Below, in pieces: positions 7,763 through 16,684 of a stretch of 41,965 bases of DNA. The stretch comes from Teichococcus aestuarii (GTDB taxonomy: Bacteria; Pseudomonadota; Alphaproteobacteria; Acetobacterales; Acetobacteraceae). The notes beneath the pieces were generated by a model. The model was not told the DNA's origin and did no database searches. It saw nothing but the letters and a program-made list of their open reading frames with translations. The DNA lies in the NCBI RefSeq assembly GCF_003116135.1, contig NZ_PDOA01000026.1, positions 1 to 41,965 of the forward strand, written 5' to 3'. Each line of letters starts with the position of its first letter. The first letter of the stretch is position 1. The translations under genes were made by a program, and so were the position numbers.

Positions 7763-9001
7763 ATGACCGAGCTTCCCCGCATCACGCGGCGGGGCGCGCT
7801 GCTTGGCGCCGCCACGCTGCTCGCCGCCCCCGCCATCTCCTACGCGCAGTCCGATGTCATCCGCATCGGCCACCTGACGCCGCGCACCGGCTTCCTCGGC
7901 CCGCTCGGCGAGTTCGCCGTGCAGGCCGGCCAGCTCGCCATGGACGAGATCAACGCCGCGGGCGGCATCCTCGGCCGCAAGCTGGAGATCACCTTCGAGG
8001 ACAGCGTCAACCCGCAGACGGCGAGCGCCAAGGCGGAGCGCTACATCCAGCGCGACAAGGTCAGCTGCATCGTGGGCGAGATCAACTCCGCCTCGGCGCT
8101 GGCCATCGGCCAGGTGGTGCAGCGCGAGAAGGCGCTGTTCATCAACACCGGCGCCAATTCCGACGCGCTGCGCGGCAGCGACTGCCGCAAGTTCATGTTC
8201 CACATCGAGGGCCAGAACTCGATGTACGTGAAGGCGGTGGGCCGCGTGCTGGTGCAGCAGGGCCTCATCAAGGGCAAGAAGGTCTATGCGCTCACCGCCG
8301 ACTACGCCTTCGGCCACGACCTGCTGCGCGTCGCCAAGCGCTTCATGGGCGAGAATGGCGGCACCGTCGCGAACGAGGACCTGATCCCGACCGACCTGAC
8401 CGACTTCTCGCCCTTCCTGCTCAAGATCCGCCAGGCGCGGCCGGACGTCATCATCGCCAACCTGGCCGGCGCGCAGATCACCAACTTCCTCAAGCAGTAT
8501 TCGGAGTTCGGGCTGCGCTTCCCGGTGGCGGGCTTCGGCTTCGACACGGCGCTGGCCTGGGGCGCCGGCCAGGGCAACTTCCTCGGCACCTGGCCGACCA
8601 TGTGGCACCACCGCCTCGACAACCCGGCGGCGAAGAAGTTCACCGCCGATTTCCGCCAGCGCTTCGGCCGCCCGCCGGAGAACCAGGCCTGGGGCGACTA
8701 CAACGCCATCAAGATCGTCGCCCAGGCGATGACCGAGACCAAGGGCACCGACGGCCCGCGCATCGTCGAGTACCTGGAGAGCGGCGCCAAGTTCGGCGTG
8801 CTGAAGGCGCGCGAGAGCTATTTCCGCGCCCGCGACCACCAGATCATGACCGAGATGTACGCCATCACCGCCCTGCCGCCGGCGGAGCAGAAGGACCGCT
8901 ACGACATCTTCACCGCCACCGCCACCGTGCCGGGGCCGGAGGAGAGCCTGGAGGCCATCGGCGCCACGCCGGAAGAGAACAGCTGCACCTTCCCGGCCTG
9001 A
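7763..9001 (+). CDS. Branched-chain-type ABC transporter, periplasmic substrate-binding protein (LivK-like)
   Basis: A 412-residue type I periplasmic binding protein (Peripla_BP_6). It has a Tat-like signal, ITRRGALLGAATLLAAP, with R9-R10 and a probable cut near YAQ (about 28-30). The mature start IRIGHLTPRTGFLGPLGEF and DEINAAGGILGRKLEI are hallmark motifs of this family. GAGG nine bases upstream supports the ATG. It is the first gene of the plus-strand importer operon and faces the GntR regulator. The family takes up branched-chain amino acids, amides, urea or aromatic acids, so the ligand is open. Confidence 0.93.
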   Translation: MTELPRITRRGALLGAATLLAAPAISYAQSDVIRIGHLTPRTGFLGPLGEFAVQAGQLAMDEINAAGGILGRKLEITFEDSVNPQTASAKAERYIQRDKVSCIVGEINSASALAIGQVVQREKALFINTGANSDALRGSDCRKFMFHIEGQNSMYVKAVGRVLVQQGLIKGKKVYALTADYAFGHDLLRVAKRFMGENGGTVANEDLIPTDLTDFSPFLLKIRQARPDVIIANLAGAQITNFLKQYSEFGLRFPVAGFGFDTALAWGAGQGNFLGTWPTMWHHRLDNPAAKKFTADFRQRFGRPPENQAWGDYNAIKIVAQAMTETKGTDGPRIVEYLESGAKFGVLKARESYFRARDHQIMTEMYAITALPPAEQKDRYDIFTATATVPGPEESLEAIGATPEENSCTFPA

Positions 9002-9084
9002 CGCGGGCCTCGGCCTGAACACCCCCCGCCGCACGCCTACATGGCGCGCGGCGCGGGCGCCCCATCGGCGCAGGAGCCTCCGCC

Positions 9085-9960
9085 TTGGAAATCGTCTTCC
9101 TCATCGAGCAGATCCTCAACGGGCTGCTGATCGGCGCCTATTACCTGCTGATCGCGCTCGGCCTGTCGCTCATCTTCAGCCTGGGCGGCATCGTCAACCT
9201 GGCGCATGGCGCCTTCTACGCCATCGGCGCCTACCTCACCGTGGCGCTGGCGCCGACCATCGGCTTCGGCGGCGCCTTCGTGGCGGCGCCCGTGCTGGTG
9301 GCGCTGCTCGGCCTCGTCATCGAGCGCTTCCTGCTGCGCCGCTTCTACCGGGCCGACCCCATCCTCTCGCTGCTGCTCACCTTCGGCCTGGCCATGGTGG
9401 CGGAGCAGACGCTGCGCATGGTGTTCGGCGCGCCGCCGCTGCCCTTCTCCATCCCGCTCGCGCTGCGGGGCCAGGTGTTCATCGGCGATTTCATCTATTC
9501 CCGCTACCGGCTGATGATCCTCGGCGTCGCGGCGCTCTGCGTGCTGGGGCTGTGGCTGCTGCTGCAACGCACCCATTTCGGCCGCGTCGTCCGCGCCGGG
9601 GTGCAGAACCCGGACATGGTGGGCGCGCTCGGCATCTCGCTGCGCCCCTACATGTCGGCGGTGGTGATGATCGCGGTGGGGCTCGCGGCACTGGCCGGCG
9701 TCATGCTGGCGCCCGTCATCGGCGTGCACCCGGCGATGGGGGCGGAGATCCTCACCTTCGCCTTCGTCGTCGTCGTCATCGGCGGGCTCGGCTCCTTCTG
9801 GGGCGTGGTCGTCGCGGCGCTGATCGTGGGCGTGGTGCGCGGCATCGCCGCCTATGCCTATCCGCCGGCCACCGAGGCCTCCGTCTATCTCCTCATGCTG
9901 CTCGTCCTGCTGCTGCGCCCGCGCGGCCTGTTCGGCGAGCGCATCGCGAAGTTCGAGTGA
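9085..9960 (+). CDS. livH: Branched-chain-type ABC transporter permease (LivH-like)
   Basis: A 291-residue polytopic membrane protein of the LivH class. The N-terminal segment (LLIGAYYLLIALGLSLIF followed by GGIVNLAHGAFY) is characteristic. The start is a TTG at 9085 with AGGAG eight bases upstream, and no better ATG lies nearby. The gene is followed after 10 bases by the fused permease/ATPase gene. It pairs with the LivM domain of that protein to form the channel. Confidence 0.92.
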   Translation: MEIVFLIEQILNGLLIGAYYLLIALGLSLIFSLGGIVNLAHGAFYAIGAYLTVALAPTIGFGGAFVAAPVLVALLGLVIERFLLRRFYRADPILSLLLTFGLAMVAEQTLRMVFGAPPLPFSIPLALRGQVFIGDFIYSRYRLMILGVAALCVLGLWLLLQRTHFGRVVRAGVQNPDMVGALGISLRPYMSAVVMIAVGLAALAGVMLAPVIGVHPAMGAEILTFAFVVVVIGGLGSFWGVVVAALIVGVVRGIAAYAYPPATEASVYLLMLLVLLLRPRGLFGERIAKFE

Positions 9961-9970
9961 GCGCCACGCC

Positions 9971-12484
9971 ATGATGACCCGCGAACTCCGCCCCCTGCTC
10001 ATCGCGCTCGCCGCGCTGCTGCTGCTGCCGGTGCTGCTGCCGGCGCTGGGCCTGACCCTGAAATCCGCCACCGACGTGGTGGTCTTCGCCATCGCCGTGA
10101 TGGGGCTGAACATCCTGGTCGGCCACACCGGCCTGGTCTCCTTCGGCCATGGCGCCTGGTTCGGCATCGGCGCCTATGCCGCCGGCATCCTGCAGCGCCA
10201 CTTCTTCCCCGGCGACATGGTGCTGCCCGCGCTGATCGGGCTGGCGGTGGTGGCGGCGCTGGCCGCCCTGATCGGCATGCTGATCCTGCGCCGCAGCGGC
10301 GTCTATTTCTCGCTGCTGACGCTGGCGCTCACCGCCATGCTGTTCACCATCGCCTTCCGCTGGACCGAGCTGACCGGCGGCGAGGACGGCTTCGGCGGCA
10401 TCACCCGCTACGCCTTCCTCGACGAGCCGGCGGCCTACTACGCGGTGGTCGCCACCATCGGCTTCGCCGTGGTGTTCGCGCTGTGGCGCTTCCACCACGC
10501 GCCGGCCGGCACCGTGCTCGTCGCCATCCGCGAGAACGAGCAGCGCGCCCGCTTCGTCGGCTACGACACCACACGCTACAAGCTGCTGGCCTTCACCCTC
10601 TCGGCCAGCGTCACCGCACTGGCGGGCATGCTCTCCGCCTACAACCACCGCTTCGCCTCGGCCGAGCCCATCGCCATCGCCTTCTCGGGCGAGCTGCTGG
10701 CGATGGTGGTGATCGGCGGCATGCGCTCCTTCCTGGGTCCGGCCCTCGGCGCACTGTTCTACATCCTGTTCCGCGAGTTCCTCTCGATCTACACGGCCAA
10801 CTGGCTGCTGATCTTCGGCCTGCTCTTCGTCGGCTTCATCGTCTTCTCGCCGGACGGGCTGGTGGGCGTGGGCCAGAGGCTGCTCGCCCCCTTCCGGAAG
10901 AAGGTGGTGGAGGACGCGGCGATGTCCGCCCGCCGCACCGCGGCGCCGACGCCGGTGCCCACGCGCTTCATCCGCCCCGGCGCCGCCGCCGGCGGCCCGG
11001 TGCTGGCGGCGGAGGCGCTGGAGAAGAAGTTCGGCCGCATCCAGGCGGTGCGCGGCGTCTCCTTCCAGGTGGGCGACCGCACCCTGCACGCACTGATCGG
11101 CCCCAACGGCGCCGGCAAGACCTCGGCCTTCAACCTGCTCTCCGGCATGTTCCCGCCGGATGCCGGGCGCGTCACGCTGGACGGGCGGGATGTCACGGGC
11201 TTCAGCCCGCAGGCCATCACCCGCGCCGGCATCGGCCGTTCCTTCCAGATCACCAACCTCTTCCCCGGCCTCTCCATCGCCGAGAACCTGCGGCTGGCCA
11301 TCCAGGCGCGCCACCCCGCGCGCTTCGGCCTGTGGCACGACGCCCATTCCTATGACGACATGGCGGACGACACCGCCACGCTGCTGCACTGGATGGGCCT
11401 GGCCGGCATCGAGCGCGCCGAGGCCGGCGCCCTCTCCTATGGCGGGCAGCGGCTGGTGGACATGGCGGTGGCCGTCGCCACCCGCCCGCGCATTCTTCTG
11501 CTCGATGAGCCGCTGGCGGGGCTGGCGACGGCGGAACGCACCCGTGTCGGCGAGCTGATCAAGCGCGTCTCCACCGACATCCCCGTGCTGCTGGTGGAGC
11601 ACGACATCGACCGCGTCTTCGCCCTGGCCGACCGCGTGACGGTGATGAACGACGGCGAGGTGCTGGTGGACGGCACGGTGGAGGATGCGCGCACCGACCC
11701 GCGCGTGCAGGCTGTCTATCTCGGCTCCGGCAACACCGCCATCGCGGCGAAGGAACGCGCCTCGGCGATGACCGACGCGGTGCTGCTGAAGCTCGACGGC
11801 ATCAACACCTTCTACGGCAAGAGCCACATCCTCCAGGGCGTCTCGCTGGAGGTGCGGCAGGGCGAGATCCTGGCCCTGCTCGGCCGCAACGGCGCCGGCA
11901 AGTCCACGCTGCTCAAGTCCATCATGGGCATCGCGCGGCCGGCCAGCGGCAGCATGACGCTGGCCGGCGAGCCGGTCGCCGGCCTGCCCTCCGACCAGAT
12001 CGCCCGTCGCGGCGTGGGCTTCGTCCCCCAGGGGCGCGGGCTGTTCGCCGGCATGTCGGTGGCGGAGAACCTGGCGCTCGGCCGCCTCAAGCGCCTCACC
12101 GGCGCCGGCGACCACTGGACGGAGGAGAAGGTGCTGGAATTCTTCCCGCGCCTGAAGCAGCGCTGGCGCACGCCGGCCGACGCCCTCTCGGGCGGCGAGC
12201 AGCAGATGGTGGCGGTCGCCCGCGCCCTCTCCGGCGACACCCGTCTGCTGCTGCTGGACGAGCCCTTCGAGGGCCTCTCCCCCGCCGTGACGGAGGAGCT
12301 GTTCGAGGCCTTCGACAAGCTGCGGCGGGAGATCTCCATCATCATCGTCGACCACAACCTCGACCTCGCCCTGGCGCTGTCGGACGGCACGGTGGCGCTG
12401 GAGCGCGGCGCGGTGACCTGGGCCGGCGCCTCGCGCCTGCTGCGCGACGACCTGGAACTGCGGCGGAAGGTGCTGTGGCTTTGA
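9971..12484 (+). CDS. LivM-LivG-LivF fusion: permease and two ATPases of a branched-chain-type ABC transporter
   Basis: One uninterrupted 837-residue frame holds three proteins that are usually separate. Residues 1 to about 320 are the LivM permease (GLNILVGHTGLVSFGHGAWF, then a long membrane region). Residues about 335-580 are a LivG ATPase with Walker A GPNGAGKTS (377-385), signature LSYGGQR and ILLLDEPLAGL. Residues about 600-837 are LivF with Walker A GRNGAGKST (638-646), signature LSGGEQQ (from 739) and LLLLDEPFEGL. Possible internal ATGs at 10922 and 11768 could also yield separate ATPases, but no stop codons separate the parts. The start is one of two adjacent ATGs at 9971 and 9974. 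LivM-LivG fusions are known; inclusion of LivF is less usual. Confidence 0.9.
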   Translation: MMTRELRPLLIALAALLLLPVLLPALGLTLKSATDVVVFAIAVMGLNILVGHTGLVSFGHGAWFGIGAYAAGILQRHFFPGDMVLPALIGLAVVAALAALIGMLILRRSGVYFSLLTLALTAMLFTIAFRWTELTGGEDGFGGITRYAFLDEPAAYYAVVATIGFAVVFALWRFHHAPAGTVLVAIRENEQRARFVGYDTTRYKLLAFTLSASVTALAGMLSAYNHRFASAEPIAIAFSGELLAMVVIGGMRSFLGPALGALFYILFREFLSIYTANWLLIFGLLFVGFIVFSPDGLVGVGQRLLAPFRKKVVEDAAMSARRTAAPTPVPTRFIRPGAAAGGPVLAAEALEKKFGRIQAVRGVSFQVGDRTLHALIGPNGAGKTSAFNLLSGMFPPDAGRVTLDGRDVTGFSPQAITRAGIGRSFQITNLFPGLSIAENLRLAIQARHPARFGLWHDAHSYDDMADDTATLLHWMGLAGIERAEAGALSYGGQRLVDMAVAVATRPRILLLDEPLAGLATAERTRVGELIKRVSTDIPVLLVEHDIDRVFALADRVTVMNDGEVLVDGTVEDARTDPRVQAVYLGSGNTAIAAKERASAMTDAVLLKLDGINTFYGKSHILQGVSLEVRQGEILALLGRNGAGKSTLLKSIMGIARPASGSMTLAGEPVAGLPSDQIARRGVGFVPQGRGLFAGMSVAENLALGRLKRLTGAGDHWTEEKVLEFFPRLKQRWRTPADALSGGEQQMVAVARALSGDTRLLLLDEPFEGLSPAVTEELFEAFDKLRREISIIIVDHNLDLALALSDGTVALERGAVTWAGASRLLRDDLELRRKVLWL

Positions 12485-12497
12485 TCGGGCAAGATCA

Positions 12498-12517
12498 GGG
12501 GAGAATGAATTCTCCCC
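12498..12517. other. Stem-loop after the Liv fusion gene
   Basis: GGGGAGAAT and ATTCTCCCC form a perfect 9-bp inverted repeat around two bases, 14 bases after the stop. A run of six T's follows only about 14 bases later, so this is not a textbook Rho-independent terminator. It may act as an mRNA 3' stabiliser or a weak terminator between the transporter and the downstream enzymes. Confidence 0.45.
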
Positions 12518-12552
12518 CGAACCCCCTCATCTTTTTTCTGCAAGTTTCCCTG

Positions 12553-12587
12553 ATGGCGGGGTCCGGGGAAGGCAGCGCCTTCCCCGG
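12553..12587. repeat. REP-like stem-loop, second copy
   Basis: The 16 bases at 12553-12568 are identical to 2541-2556. A perfect 11-bp inverted repeat follows (12563-12573 and 12577-12587, three-base loop). The stem bases differ from those of the first copy, yet both pair fully, which points to a selected RNA or DNA structure. It lies 22 bases before the dehydrogenase gene. Confidence 0.6.
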
Positions 12588-12608
12588 CAGACACACGGGA
12601 CACAACCG

Positions 12609-13544
12609 ATGACCATGCATCCCTCCAAGGTCGCCATTGTCGGCGCCGGCCTGATCGGCCGCGCCTGGGCGATGATCTTCGCCCGGGCCGGCTGGCAGGT
12701 GGCGCTGTTCGACCCCGCCCCCGGCATCGCCGCGCAGGCCGAGGGCCTCTGCGCCCAGGGCCTGACCGACCTCGCCGAGCAGGGCCTCTGCGAGGACCCG
12801 GCCGGCGCCGCGCGCCGCATCCAGGCGGTGGGCAGCCTGGCCGAGGCGGTGTCGGACGCCGCGCTGGTGCAGGAGAACGGCCCGGAGCGGCTGGAGGTGA
12901 AGCAGGAGTTGTTCGCCGAGCTGGACCGGCTGGCGCCGCCCGGCTGCATCCTGGCCTCCTCCTCCTCCGCCATCCGCGCCTCGCTGTTCACGGAAGCGCT
13001 GCCGGGCCGCGGCCGCTGCCTCGTCGCCCACCCGGTGAACCCGCCGCACCTGATCCCGCTGGTGGAGCTCTCCGGCGCGCCCTGGACTTCGCCCGAGAGC
13101 ATCGCCCGCGCGCGGGAGATCTATGCCGCCATCGGCCAGGTTCCCATCGCCGTGCTGAAGGAAGTGGAGGGCTTCATCCTCAACCGCCTGCAGGGCGCGC
13201 TGCTGGCCGAGGCCTTCCGGCTGGTGTCGGAGGGCTATGTCAGCCCGCAGGATCTCGACCACACGGTGAAGGACGGGCTCGGCCTGCGCTGGTCCTTCAT
13301 GGGGCCGTTCGAGACCATCGAGCTGAACGCGCCGGGCGGCATCCCCGATTACTGCGCGCGCTACACCGGCTTCTACAGGCGCCTCGCCGCCGACCCGGCG
13401 CGGCCGGAGGTCTATGAGGCACCGGCCGTCGGGCGCATCCTGGAGGAATGGGGGGCGCCGCCCGACCTGCCGGAGAAGATGCGCTGGCGCGACCGGCGCC
13501 TCGCCGCGCTGCGCGCGCACAAGCTGACACAAGAGGAGGGCTGA
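12609..13544 (+). CDS. 3-hydroxyacyl-CoA dehydrogenase family protein (carnitine/gulonate 3-dehydrogenase-like)
   Basis: A 311-residue NAD-dependent dehydrogenase. Rossmann motif GAGLIG (12-17), SSSSAIRAS around 117-125 and the catalytic-type HPVNPPHLIPLVE with H141 are visible. The C-terminal domain contains LKEVEGFILNRLQGALLAEA. At this length it matches the stand-alone lambda-crystallin/L-gulonate or L-carnitine 3-dehydrogenase group rather than the FadB fusion. The next gene, one base away, encodes a beta-keto acid cleavage enzyme. Oxidation of a 3-hydroxy acid to a 3-keto acid followed by cleavage is therefore likely, as in carnitine breakdown. The true substrate is unproven. Confidence 0.85.
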   Translation: MTMHPSKVAIVGAGLIGRAWAMIFARAGWQVALFDPAPGIAAQAEGLCAQGLTDLAEQGLCEDPAGAARRIQAVGSLAEAVSDAALVQENGPERLEVKQELFAELDRLAPPGCILASSSSAIRASLFTEALPGRGRCLVAHPVNPPHLIPLVELSGAPWTSPESIARAREIYAAIGQVPIAVLKEVEGFILNRLQGALLAEAFRLVSEGYVSPQDLDHTVKDGLGLRWSFMGPFETIELNAPGGIPDYCARYTGFYRRLAADPARPEVYEAPAVGRILEEWGAPPDLPEKMRWRDRRLAALRAHKLTQEEG

Positions 13545-13545
13545 C

Positions 13546-14472
13546 ATGGCCACGCGGAAAGTCGTCATCACCTGCGCCGTCACCGGCGCGATCCACACGC
13601 CGAGCATGTCGCCCGCGCTGCCCGTCACCGCCCAGCAGATCGCCGACGCGGCGATCGGCGCGGCGGAGGCAGGCGCCGCCATCGTCCACCTGCACGCGCG
13701 CAACCCGGTGGACGGACGCCCGGACCAGACGCCGGAGGGCTTCTCGCCCTTCCTCCAGGTCATCAAGCAGCGCTGCGACGCGGTGATCAACATCACCACC
13801 GGCGGCGCGCCGACCATGACCATCGAGGAGCGGGTGCGCCCGGCCGCCACCTTCAAGCCGGAGGTGGCCAGCCTGAACATGGGCAGCATGAATTTCGGCC
13901 TGTTCGGCATGCTGAACCGGTTCAAGGAGTTCAAGCACCCGTGGGAGAAGGAATACCTCTCCGACAAAGGCATCATCTTCCGCAACAGCTTCGCGGATAT
14001 CGAGTACATTCTGACCACCTGCCGCGAGAACGGCACGCGCTTCGAGTTCGAGTGCTACGACACGGCGCATCTCTACAACCTGAAGTACTTCTTCGATCAG
14101 GGCATCGTGACGGGGCCGCTGTTCATCCAGACGGTGTTCGGCCTCCAGGGCGGCATCGGCGCCCACCCGGAGGACGTGATGCACATGAAGCGCACGGCCG
14201 ACCGGCTGTTCGGCGACAATTACCGCTGGTCGGTGCTGGGCGCCGGGCGCAACCAGCTCCCCATCGCGGCGATGGCGGCGGCGATGGGCGGCAACATCCG
14301 CGTCGGTCTGGAGGACAGCCTGTGGGCCGGCCCCGGCAAGTTCGCCGAGAGCAACGCCCAGCAGGTGCGGCTGGCGCGGCAGATCGTCGAGGGGCTGGGG
14401 CTGGAGATCGCCTCGCCGGACGAGGCTCGCGAGATCCTCGACCTCAAGGGCCCGGACCGCGTGGCCTTCTGA
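13546..14472 (+). CDS. Beta-keto acid cleavage enzyme (BKACE, DUF849 family)
   Basis: A 308-residue TIM-barrel enzyme of the 3-keto-5-aminohexanoate cleavage family. It condenses a beta-keto acid with acetyl-CoA to give acetoacetate and a new acyl-CoA. The N-terminal VVITCAVTGAIHTPS and the zinc ligands in IVHLHARNP (H48, H50) are present, as is the late IRVGLEDSLW motif with E256. GAGGAGGG five bases upstream of the ATG lies within the end of the previous gene, so the two are translationally linked. With that partner, 3-dehydrocarnitine is one candidate substrate among several that this family can use. Confidence 0.9.
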   Translation: MATRKVVITCAVTGAIHTPSMSPALPVTAQQIADAAIGAAEAGAAIVHLHARNPVDGRPDQTPEGFSPFLQVIKQRCDAVINITTGGAPTMTIEERVRPAATFKPEVASLNMGSMNFGLFGMLNRFKEFKHPWEKEYLSDKGIIFRNSFADIEYILTTCRENGTRFEFECYDTAHLYNLKYFFDQGIVTGPLFIQTVFGLQGGIGAHPEDVMHMKRTADRLFGDNYRWSVLGAGRNQLPIAAMAAAMGGNIRVGLEDSLWAGPGKFAESNAQQVRLARQIVEGLGLEIASPDEAREILDLKGPDRVAF

Positions 14473-14652
14473 AGCGGCCGGCGGCGGGGGCGCGCACCGT
14501 CCCCCCGTCCCGCTTGCCAGCCGGGCCGCCATGCGCCATGGCAGGGCTTCCCGGTGGCCGGCACCCCCGCCACCCGCCGGGCGGGACGAGCCGGAGCCAC
14601 AGCCGATGCGCCTTCCCCGCCTGCCGCCCGCCCCACCGGGGCGCGCCCCGGC

Positions 14653-15597
14653 ATGACGCTGTTCAACGTTCGCCACCTCACCGAATACCGCTATGCGAAG
14701 CCGGTGCGCTTCGGCGAGCACCGGCTGATGTTTCGCCCGCGCGACAGCCACGACCAGCGCCTGCTGGAGGCCACGCTGGCGGTGGACCCCGAGCCGGCCG
14801 AGCTGCGCTGGATCCACGACGTGTTCGGCAATTGCGTGGCGCTGCTGCGCTTCGGCCGGCCCGCCGCGCGCCTGAGCTTCGACACGCGCATCCGGCTGGA
14901 GCACACGCCACAGCACGGGCCGGCCTTCCGCACCGACACCGCCGCCCTCACCTACCCCTTCGCCTACGACGCCGAGGACCTGCCGGACCTGCTGCGCACC
15001 ATGGCGCCGCACCACCCCGATCCGGGCGGCGAGGTGGCGCGCTGGGCGCGGCAGTTCATCCGCCCCGGCCGGCCCAGCGAGACGGGCCACCTGCTGATGA
15101 CGCTGTGCTACGCCATCCGCGAGAGCTTCTCCTACGCCCGCCGCACCGAGCCCGGCACCCAGCCGCCGCTGCAGACGCTGCACCTGCGCCGCGGCACCTG
15201 CCGCGACTTCGCGCTGCTGATGATGGAGGCGGTGCGCCACCTCGGCTTCGCCGCCCGCTTCGTCACCGGCTATGTCTATGTGCCGGACCGCGACGGCTCC
15301 ACCACGCTGGGCGGCGGCTCCACCCATGCCTGGTGCCAGGTCTACCTGCCCGGCGCCGGGTGGGTGGAGTTCGACCCGACCAACGGCATCGTCGGCAACC
15401 GGGACCTGATCCGCGTCGCCGTCACCCGCACGCCGGAGCAGGCGGTGCCGCTGCAGGGCAGCTACCACGGCGCGGCGGAGGACGGGCTCGGCATGCGCGT
15501 GCAGGTCAACGTCACCACGGAGGCCGCCCTGCCGCCCGGCCAGGATGCGGCCCCCCGGCCGGGTGCCGGCGGCCTCCTGAGGGCCCGCCCGGGCTGA
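14653..15597 (+). CDS. Transglutaminase-like cysteine peptidase family protein (first of a pair)
   Basis: A 314-residue protein with an N-terminal bacterial transglutaminase-associated domain (VRHLTEYRYAKPVRFGEHRL) and a transglutaminase core. The catalytic triad is complete: C183 in RRGTCRDFALLMMEA, H225 in STHAWCQVYLPG and D241 in VEFDPTNG. No signal peptide is visible, so it is probably cytoplasmic. In many proteobacteria such genes sit beside ATP-grasp and alpha-E genes of a predicted peptide-modifying system; here only a second transglutaminase follows. The ATG at 14653 begins right at the domain. Confidence 0.88.
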   Translation: MTLFNVRHLTEYRYAKPVRFGEHRLMFRPRDSHDQRLLEATLAVDPEPAELRWIHDVFGNCVALLRFGRPAARLSFDTRIRLEHTPQHGPAFRTDTAALTYPFAYDAEDLPDLLRTMAPHHPDPGGEVARWARQFIRPGRPSETGHLLMTLCYAIRESFSYARRTEPGTQPPLQTLHLRRGTCRDFALLMMEAVRHLGFAARFVTGYVYVPDRDGSTTLGGGSTHAWCQVYLPGAGWVEFDPTNGIVGNRDLIRVAVTRTPEQAVPLQGSYHGAAEDGLGMRVQVNVTTEAALPPGQDAAPRPGAGGLLRARPG

Positions 15598-15608
15598 GGG
15601 CCCCCGCC

Positions 15609-15644
15609 CGATCCAGGGGTCCCGCCTGATCCAAGGGTCCCGCT
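15609..15644 (+). repeat. 18-bp tandem repeat, two copies
   Basis: Two adjacent 18-base units (15609-15626 and 15627-15644) share YGATCCARGGGTCCCGCY and differ at three positions. They begin 11 bases after the first transglutaminase gene, in the 245-base gap between the two. I see no gene in that gap. Confidence 0.55.
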
Positions 15645-15842
15645 TCGGGGCCGCCGGGCGGCGAACCCCGTATCGCCGCCTGGCAAGGACGGCGTATAGG
15701 AACAGCATGAGCAGGGCCGGCGCAACGGCCCGCCACAGGGATTGCGGCGGCGCAGCAACCGGCGGTGCCGGGGCCGCGTTCCGTCGGACACGGCCCCGCC
15801 CACATTCAAGCCCGGCGCCCCTCGCGGCGCCCCGGAGACGCG

Positions 15843-16655
15843 ATGAAGATCCGCGCAGGCTTCACCCTGGCCTATGAGTGCCCGCAGCCCACGCCGATGC
15901 TCCTGGTGCTGAACATCCACCCCTCGCGCCGTGCCGACCTGCTGACCGGGCAGACCCTCTCCTACGACCGCCCGGTGCAGGCCCGGGAATACATCGACGG
16001 CTTCGGCAATGCCTGCACGCGCATCCTGGTGCCGGCCGGCCGCACCACCCTCTCCACCCGCTTCGAGATCCGCGACAGCGGCCTGCCGGACCCGGTGACG
16101 CCCGAGGCCGCGCAGCACGAGATCCAGGACCTGCCGGACGCGGCGCTGGTCTACCTGCTGGGCAGCCGCTACTGCGACACGGACCGGCTGGCCGACTTCG
16201 CCTGGGCGCAGTTCGCCCACACACCGCAGGGCTGGGCGCGGGTGCAGGCCATCTGCGACTTCGTGCACGGCCACATCACCTTCGACTACCAGAAGGCGGA
16301 TTCCACGCGCTCGGCGCATGACGGCTTCACCGGCCGCTACGGCGTCTGCCGGGACTTCGCGCACCTGGCCATCACGCTGTGCCGCTGCATGAACATCCCG
16401 GCGCGCTACTGCACCGGCTATCTCGGCGACATCGGCGTGCCCGCGGTGCCGGACCCGATGGATTTCAGCGCCTGGTTCGAGGTCTATCTGGGCGGCCGCT
16501 GGCACACCTTCGATGCCCGGCACAACCGCCCGCGCATCGGCCGCATCCTCATGGCCACGGGCCGGGACGCGACGGATGTGGCGCTCTCCACCAATTTCGG
16601 CCCCGCCACCCTGGCGCGGTTCGAGGTGGTGACGGAGGCGGTGCCCAACGCCTGA
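15843..16655 (+). CDS. Transglutaminase-like family protein (second of a pair, catalytic His position is Ser)
   Basis: A 270-residue relative of the preceding protein. C169 lies in RYGVCRDFAHLAITLC and an aspartate (D224) in WHTFDARHN. The position that is His in most transglutaminase folds (HAW.EVYL) reads DFSAWFEVYL, with S209. This substitution may be typical of its subfamily or may alter the chemistry. GGAG six bases before the ATG at 15843 supports the start. No signal peptide or membrane segment is seen. Confidence 0.87.
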   Translation: MKIRAGFTLAYECPQPTPMLLVLNIHPSRRADLLTGQTLSYDRPVQAREYIDGFGNACTRILVPAGRTTLSTRFEIRDSGLPDPVTPEAAQHEIQDLPDAALVYLLGSRYCDTDRLADFAWAQFAHTPQGWARVQAICDFVHGHITFDYQKADSTRSAHDGFTGRYGVCRDFAHLAITLCRCMNIPARYCTGYLGDIGVPAVPDPMDFSAWFEVYLGGRWHTFDARHNRPRIGRILMATGRDATDVALSTNFGPATLARFEVVTEAVPNA

Positions 16656-16684
16656 GCCTGCCTATCGCCTGAAAGCCGGGCGGC

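Noticed and set aside
10915-11775. Sequencing frameshift as the cause of the LivM-LivG-LivF fusion
   Set aside because: All three domains remain in one frame with intact motifs and plausible linkers, so a single error would not create this. It remains worth resequencing.
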